A model generated the notes under the pieces. The model had not been told where the DNA came from, did no database searches, and worked only from the letters and a program-made list of their open reading frames with translations. The translations under genes were made by a program, and so were the position numbers. This document shows, piece by piece, positions 58,072-64,000 of a DNA stretch of 64,000 nucleotides. This DNA comes from Catellatospora methionotrophica (lineage in GTDB: Bacteria > Actinomycetota > Actinomycetes > Mycobacteriales > Micromonosporaceae). Each line of letters starts with the position of its first letter. Position 1 is the stretch's first letter. Where the stretch lies: the NCBI RefSeq assembly GCF_011297335.1, contig NZ_JAAOTJ010000002.1, positions 310,001-374,000 of the forward strand, read 5' to 3'.

Positions 58072-58308
58072 TCAGAACTCGGGGGCGTACTTGAAGTACC
58101 AGCCGTCGTTGAAGGTTCCCGTCAGGTCGCGATAAACGCACTGCTGGGTGATGTAGGTGCCGGAGAATTCGACACGTTCCACGTCGCAGGCGGCCTTGCT
58201 CGGGTAGGGGCCCATCCAGATCCATATCAGCGCTTGGGCTGGGCTGCCAATGGCCAGGGCGGCGACGGCGGTAGCCGACGCGACCATCACGGCGAGTCTC
58301 GTCTTCAT
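58072..58308 (-). CDS. Small secreted hypothetical protein, 78 aa
   Basis: A 78-residue exported protein: signal peptide MKTRLAVMVASATAVAALAI ending near AQA, then a mature part of about 50 residues with two Cys (AACDVERVEF, TQQCVYRD) and many aromatic residues (IWIWMG, GWYFKY). The likely disulfide and small size suggest a secreted micro-protein. I do not recognise the family. A TATAGT hexamer 7 nt upstream of the ATG implies a leaderless transcript. Its mature part could be an inhibitor or binding peptide, but this is a guess. Confidence 0.7.
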   Translation of the reverse strand: MKTRLAVMVASATAVAALAIGSPAQALIWIWMGPYPSKAACDVERVEFSGTYITQQCVYRDLTGTFNDGWYFKYAPEF

Positions 58309-58315
58309 GTGCAGC

Positions 58316-58321
58316 ACTATA
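58316..58321 (-). promoter_or_regulatory. -10 element of small secreted protein gene
   Basis: On the minus strand TATAGT ends 7 nt before ATG 58308, with no Shine-Dalgarno. It lies in an unusually AT-rich run shared with the start region of the divergent transporter gene. Confidence 0.45.
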
Positions 58322-58342
58322 TATAACAATCGATCGATCGGT

Positions 58343-59506
58343 ATGGAGCCGAGGTTTGCTCACGTCGCGCGCGGGCATCTGCTGCGCGTGAGAACGGGAC
58401 GTATAACCGCTGGCCAGGTCTTCCGCTGGGCCGCGGCTGCCGCCTGCGGCGTGACGGCGGTGGGCTTGGGCTTGATCGTGTTGTGGACGGTGCGCGGCGT
58501 GCTGGCGCTGGTGCTGGTGGCGCTGTTCGTGGCGGTGAGCCTGGATCCGGCGGTGCGCTGGCTGGTCCGGCACCGCGTACGCCGGCCGGTCGCGGTGGGC
58601 ATGATCCTGCTCGTCGCGCTCGCGGCCTTGGCCGGGCTGGTGATCGGTGTCGGCCCGCCGCTGGTCCGCCAGGCGGGGCAGCTGGTGGCCGACCTGCCCG
58701 GCTACATCGGGGGACTCGACGAACGCTCCCCGTTCTTCCGTGAGCTGAGCCTGCGCTACGGCCTGGACGACCGGCTCAACGAGCTGGCCGCCGCGATGCC
58801 GCAGTGGGTCGCCACGAACCTGCTCGGCATGTTCCAGACCTTCATGGAGGGCCTGGTCACCACGGTCACGGTCGTGGTCCTGGCGCTGTACTTCCTGGCG
58901 GACATGCCCCGGCTGCGCCGGCGGGCCCAGCTCATGGCACCCGACCGGCACCGGGAGCGGGTGCGGCGCATCGTCGACACCGCCGTCGACAAGGTCGGCT
59001 CGTACATGATCGGAAACGCGATCGTGTCGCTGATCGCCGGGGTGGTCGCCTACATCGGCCTGCTGATCTTCGATGTGCCGTTCGCGCTCCCGCTGGCGCT
59101 GATCGTCGCCGTCACCGACCTCATCCCGCTCGTCGGCGCGACCCTGGGCATGGCGATCTGCGGCGTCGTCGCGGCCATCGCCGTCGGCCTGTGGCCGGCC
59201 GCGATCGCGATCGTGGTGTGGCTGCTGGTGTACCAGCAGATCGAGAACTACTGGATCGTGCCGCTGGTGATGCGCCGCAGCATGGACATGCCGTCGCTGT
59301 CGGTCCTGCTCGCCGGGCTCGTCGGCGTCGCCGTGCTGGGCCTGGTCGGCGCGCTCATGGCGATCCCGATCGCCGCCACGATCAAGGCCGTGATCGCCGA
59401 GCTGCGGATCCCGCTGCCGCCGCCCGGCTACGCGGTCGACCACCCCGTCGACGATCCCGAGTTGAGCGAACTCGCCGCCCAGGAGGAGAGCCCGGCCACG
59501 GCCTGA
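58343..59506 (+). CDS. AI-2E/PerM-family transporter
   Basis: A 387-residue membrane protein of the AI-2E (PerM/YdiK) family. Characteristic elements are an N-terminal pair of helices (LIVLWTVRGVLALVLVALFVA), the SPFFRELSLRYGLDDR amphipathic region, and conserved FDVPFALPLALIVAVTDLIP, with PLVGATLG next. YQQIENYWIVPLVM (the QxxEN motif) precedes the final helix pair. Family members transport small molecules or ions; AI-2 export is documented for only one. The start is uncertain: ATG 58343 leaves only 34 bp to the divergent gene, while GTG 58388 is an alternative. Confidence 0.88.
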   Translation: MEPRFAHVARGHLLRVRTGRITAGQVFRWAAAAACGVTAVGLGLIVLWTVRGVLALVLVALFVAVSLDPAVRWLVRHRVRRPVAVGMILLVALAALAGLVIGVGPPLVRQAGQLVADLPGYIGGLDERSPFFRELSLRYGLDDRLNELAAAMPQWVATNLLGMFQTFMEGLVTTVTVVVLALYFLADMPRLRRRAQLMAPDRHRERVRRIVDTAVDKVGSYMIGNAIVSLIAGVVAYIGLLIFDVPFALPLALIVAVTDLIPLVGATLGMAICGVVAAIAVGLWPAAIAIVVWLLVYQQIENYWIVPLVMRRSMDMPSLSVLLAGLVGVAVLGLVGALMAIPIAATIKAVIAELRIPLPPPGYAVDHPVDDPELSELAAQEESPATA

Positions 59507-59617
59507 ACGCACTCACCTGTTCTTAAACCTCCCGTCGGGCGGCGATGACGCCGCGCCGAGCCGCGCCTGCGGCGCGAGCGGCAATACAACCTGGTGCTGG
59601 TCAAGCGAACTGATCTG

Positions 59618-59635
59618 TCGAGAAGTCTTCGACGT
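59618..59635 (+). promoter_or_regulatory. SARP-box-like pair of heptamers
   Basis: TCGAGAA (59618-59624) and TCGACGT (59629-59635) are separated by exactly 4 bp, giving the 11-bp period of SARP sites and resembling the TCGAGnn heptamer known from ActII-ORF4/DnrI-type SARPs. GATGGT (59644-59649), 8 bp further, is a weak -10. It lies about 130 bp upstream of the ketosynthase gene. Confidence 0.4.
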
Positions 59636-59694
59636 ATGACGGCGATGGTGGTGGATTCCATCGACCGTGGGTCACCGCGTCGAGTGTTGGCGGG

Positions 59695-59710
59695 CAGTGA
59701 CTGTCAGTGA
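59695..59710 (+). promoter_or_regulatory. CAGTGA direct repeat before PKS operon
   Basis: CAGTGA at 59695 and 59705, a 10-bp period, about 55-70 bp upstream of GTG 59763. Possibly a second regulator site; weak. Confidence 0.3.
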
Positions 59711-59762
59711 ATGCTTGATAGCACAGAGGCAACAGGCCGTGCCTCGCAGGTGAGGAGCGCTC

Positions 59763-61103
59763 GTGACAAAAGTGAGCACACCGCAGACCCCGTCGCCCGA
59801 CCGCGCCCGCCAGGCGCTGGTCACCGGAATGGGCTTCTGCCTACCGGGACCCGACCAGCCGGTGCAGACCCCCGACGACCTGTGGCAGGTGGCTGCCGCC
59901 GGTGCCTCCTGCCTTCGCCAGCAGGGCGTCTACTACGGCTCGGTCAACCTGCCGCCGACCCTGTTCGCCGAACGCGTCCCCGGCATCCCCGACGCCTTCG
60001 GCCGCCACTTCACCGACGTCCACCGGTTCGGGCTGATCGCCATGGCCCACGCCTGCGCCGACGCGGGCCTCGACCCCGCCGCCGGTGACCTGAGCGCCGC
60101 GGCGATCCTGGCCGGGCGCGGCGGCGTCGACGCGACCATCGACCGCTACGTGGCCGTGCTGCGCGCCGAACCCGCCACCGTCACCGCACACCAGGCCATG
60201 GACCTGTTCATCGGCGGCGAACTCGGCGTCACCCTGTCCGACCTGGCCCTCGTGCAGAGCGCGCTGGCCCGGTCCACCGGACCGTGTCACACCGTGTCCA
60301 GCGGATGCGCGTCCTCGGCCATCCAGATCGGACATGCCGTCGCGCTCATCGCCAGTGGAGACGTCGACGTCGCCGTGGTGACCGGTGCCGACACGTTCCA
60401 CATCGACCTGATCCGCAACACCCAGACCCTGCTGCGTACCGTGCAGGAGTCCACCGGCGCCGACCGCCCCGACGGCCTGCCCGCACTGCTGCCCGCCTTC
60501 GACCGGCTGATGCGCCCCTACGACCGGCGCGCCGACTGCGTCAACTACGGCGAAGGCGCCGCCACGGTCATCATCGAGAGCCGCGAGCACGCCGAACGGC
60601 GCGGCGCCCGCCCGTACGGCCGGGTCCTGTCCCAAGCCACCACCCGCGACGGGCTGGCCCACCCGCTGACCAGCGACGACAGCGGGGCAGGGCTGGTCGC
60701 GGCGATCCGGCGCTGCCTGCGCGGGCACGCCGACATCAGCGAGGTCGGCTACGTGCACGGCGGCAGCGACGGCGACGCCCTGGTGACGTCCTTCGAAGCC
60801 AACGCGGTCCGCGAACTGTACGCCGACAAGGTCACCGACCTGCTGATGACCTCCCAGGAAGCCTGCTTCGGCCACAACGGCGCCCCGGCCGGCGCGCTCG
60901 GGGTCGCACTGACCCTGCTCATGCTGCGCCACGGGCAGGTCTGCCCCACCGCCAACTGCGAGCAGCCCGCCGAGCAGATCCCGTTCGACCCGGTCCCCGG
61001 CACCGCGACCCGGCCGCTGGACACCCGCTACGCGCTGAGCCTGAACTACCAGGTGGGCGGGGTGAAGAGCGCCATCCTGCTCGGGCACCCCGACGCCTGC
61101 TGA
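59763..61103 (+). CDS. Divergent beta-ketoacyl synthase (KS) homologue
   Basis: A 446-residue thiolase-fold KAS I/II-type protein. The nucleophile is retained: Cys182 in TVSSGCASSAIQ. The two His are recognisable at His331 (VHGGSDGDA, canonical HGTGT) and His370 (CFGHNGAPAG). The Lys that precedes the second His in KS domains (KSxxGH) is Glu365 in SQEACFGH. This combination is unlike FabF and suggests an altered condensation or acyl-transfer role. GTG 59763 is preceded by GAGGAG. The PKS gene starts 31 bp downstream, so the two are probably co-transcribed and function together, perhaps in chain initiation (inference). Confidence 0.85.
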   Translation: MTKVSTPQTPSPDRARQALVTGMGFCLPGPDQPVQTPDDLWQVAAAGASCLRQQGVYYGSVNLPPTLFAERVPGIPDAFGRHFTDVHRFGLIAMAHACADAGLDPAAGDLSAAAILAGRGGVDATIDRYVAVLRAEPATVTAHQAMDLFIGGELGVTLSDLALVQSALARSTGPCHTVSSGCASSAIQIGHAVALIASGDVDVAVVTGADTFHIDLIRNTQTLLRTVQESTGADRPDGLPALLPAFDRLMRPYDRRADCVNYGEGAATVIIESREHAERRGARPYGRVLSQATTRDGLAHPLTSDDSGAGLVAAIRRCLRGHADISEVGYVHGGSDGDALVTSFEANAVRELYADKVTDLLMTSQEACFGHNGAPAGALGVALTLLMLRHGQVCPTANCEQPAEQIPFDPVPGTATRPLDTRYALSLNYQVGGVKSAILLGHPDAC

Positions 61104-61134
61104 CCTGTCCGCTGACCCGGAAAGGGCGTATCCG

Positions 61135-64000
<2,866 letters not shown>

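Overview
The window is very GC-rich, with GC-biased third codon positions, many GTG starts, strong GGAGG-type ribosome binding sites and long hairpin terminators. It carries snapalysin, streptogrisin-like and SARP/AfsR families. This points to a filamentous actinomycete, most likely of the Micromonosporaceae; the genus is not determined. I found no rRNA, tRNA, insertion sequence, integrase or CRISPR array, so the region looks chromosomal.

Layout. (1) 1-5.8 kb: a streptogrisin-like S1 protease, a secreted protein of four Ig-like repeats, and a large secreted subtilase. (2) 5.8-9.5 kb: an ArsB/NhaD-type transporter with a small KhtT-N-like protein and a coupled 33-residue ORF, divergent from a two-component system. 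(3) 9.6-18.8 kb: a second large subtilase, a TrmB/LuxR-type regulator, a hypothetical protein, a rhomboid protease, an M81 (MlrC-like) peptidase, CutC and snapalysin. (4) 19.2-27.5 kb: a five-domain secreted protein (PA14, propeller, two F5/8-C, DUF1080), an XRE-SARP-NB-ARC-TPR regulator, and a three-gene operon with a small secreted metzincin. (5) 27.6-33.7 kb: seven overlapping genes forming an unusual biosynthetic operon. It encodes a FabH-like enzyme, an AurF-like di-iron oxygenase, an acyl carrier protein, a class II aaRS-like amino acid:carrier-protein ligase, an SDR reductase, a BtaA/DUF3419 aminocarboxypropyltransferase and a GNAT enzyme. (6) 33.8-49.3 kb: three more giant SARP regulators, interspersed with a DrrAB-like exporter, a methyltransferase, a lipoprotein hydrolase and an FAD monooxygenase. 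(7) 49.5-59.5 kb: secreted proteins including a ricin-type lectin and a metzincin/zinc-ribbon/propeller protein, a second two-component system, a MauE-like protein and an AI-2E family transporter. (8) 59.7 kb to the end: a divergent ketosynthase followed by a type I PKS (KS-AT-DH...) that runs off the window and resembles mycobacterial Mas/Pps-type enzymes.

How it fits together. Regions 5 and 6 look like a compact natural-product locus. Inferred route: the ligase loads an amino acid on the carrier protein, and the oxygenase, condensing enzyme, reductase, aminocarboxypropyl- and acyltransferases tailor it. The ABC pair could export the product. Two arrays of three direct repeats with exact 11-bp period, the spacing typical of SARP binding sites, lie upstream of the ABC operon (38863-38911) and of the FAD monooxygenase (44031-44060). 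A weaker pair lies upstream of the PKS pair. The rest of the window is dominated by secreted hydrolases and binding proteins, consistent with a soil saprophyte. Several genes appear to be leaderless: an extended -10 hexamer sits 6-8 nt before the start codon.
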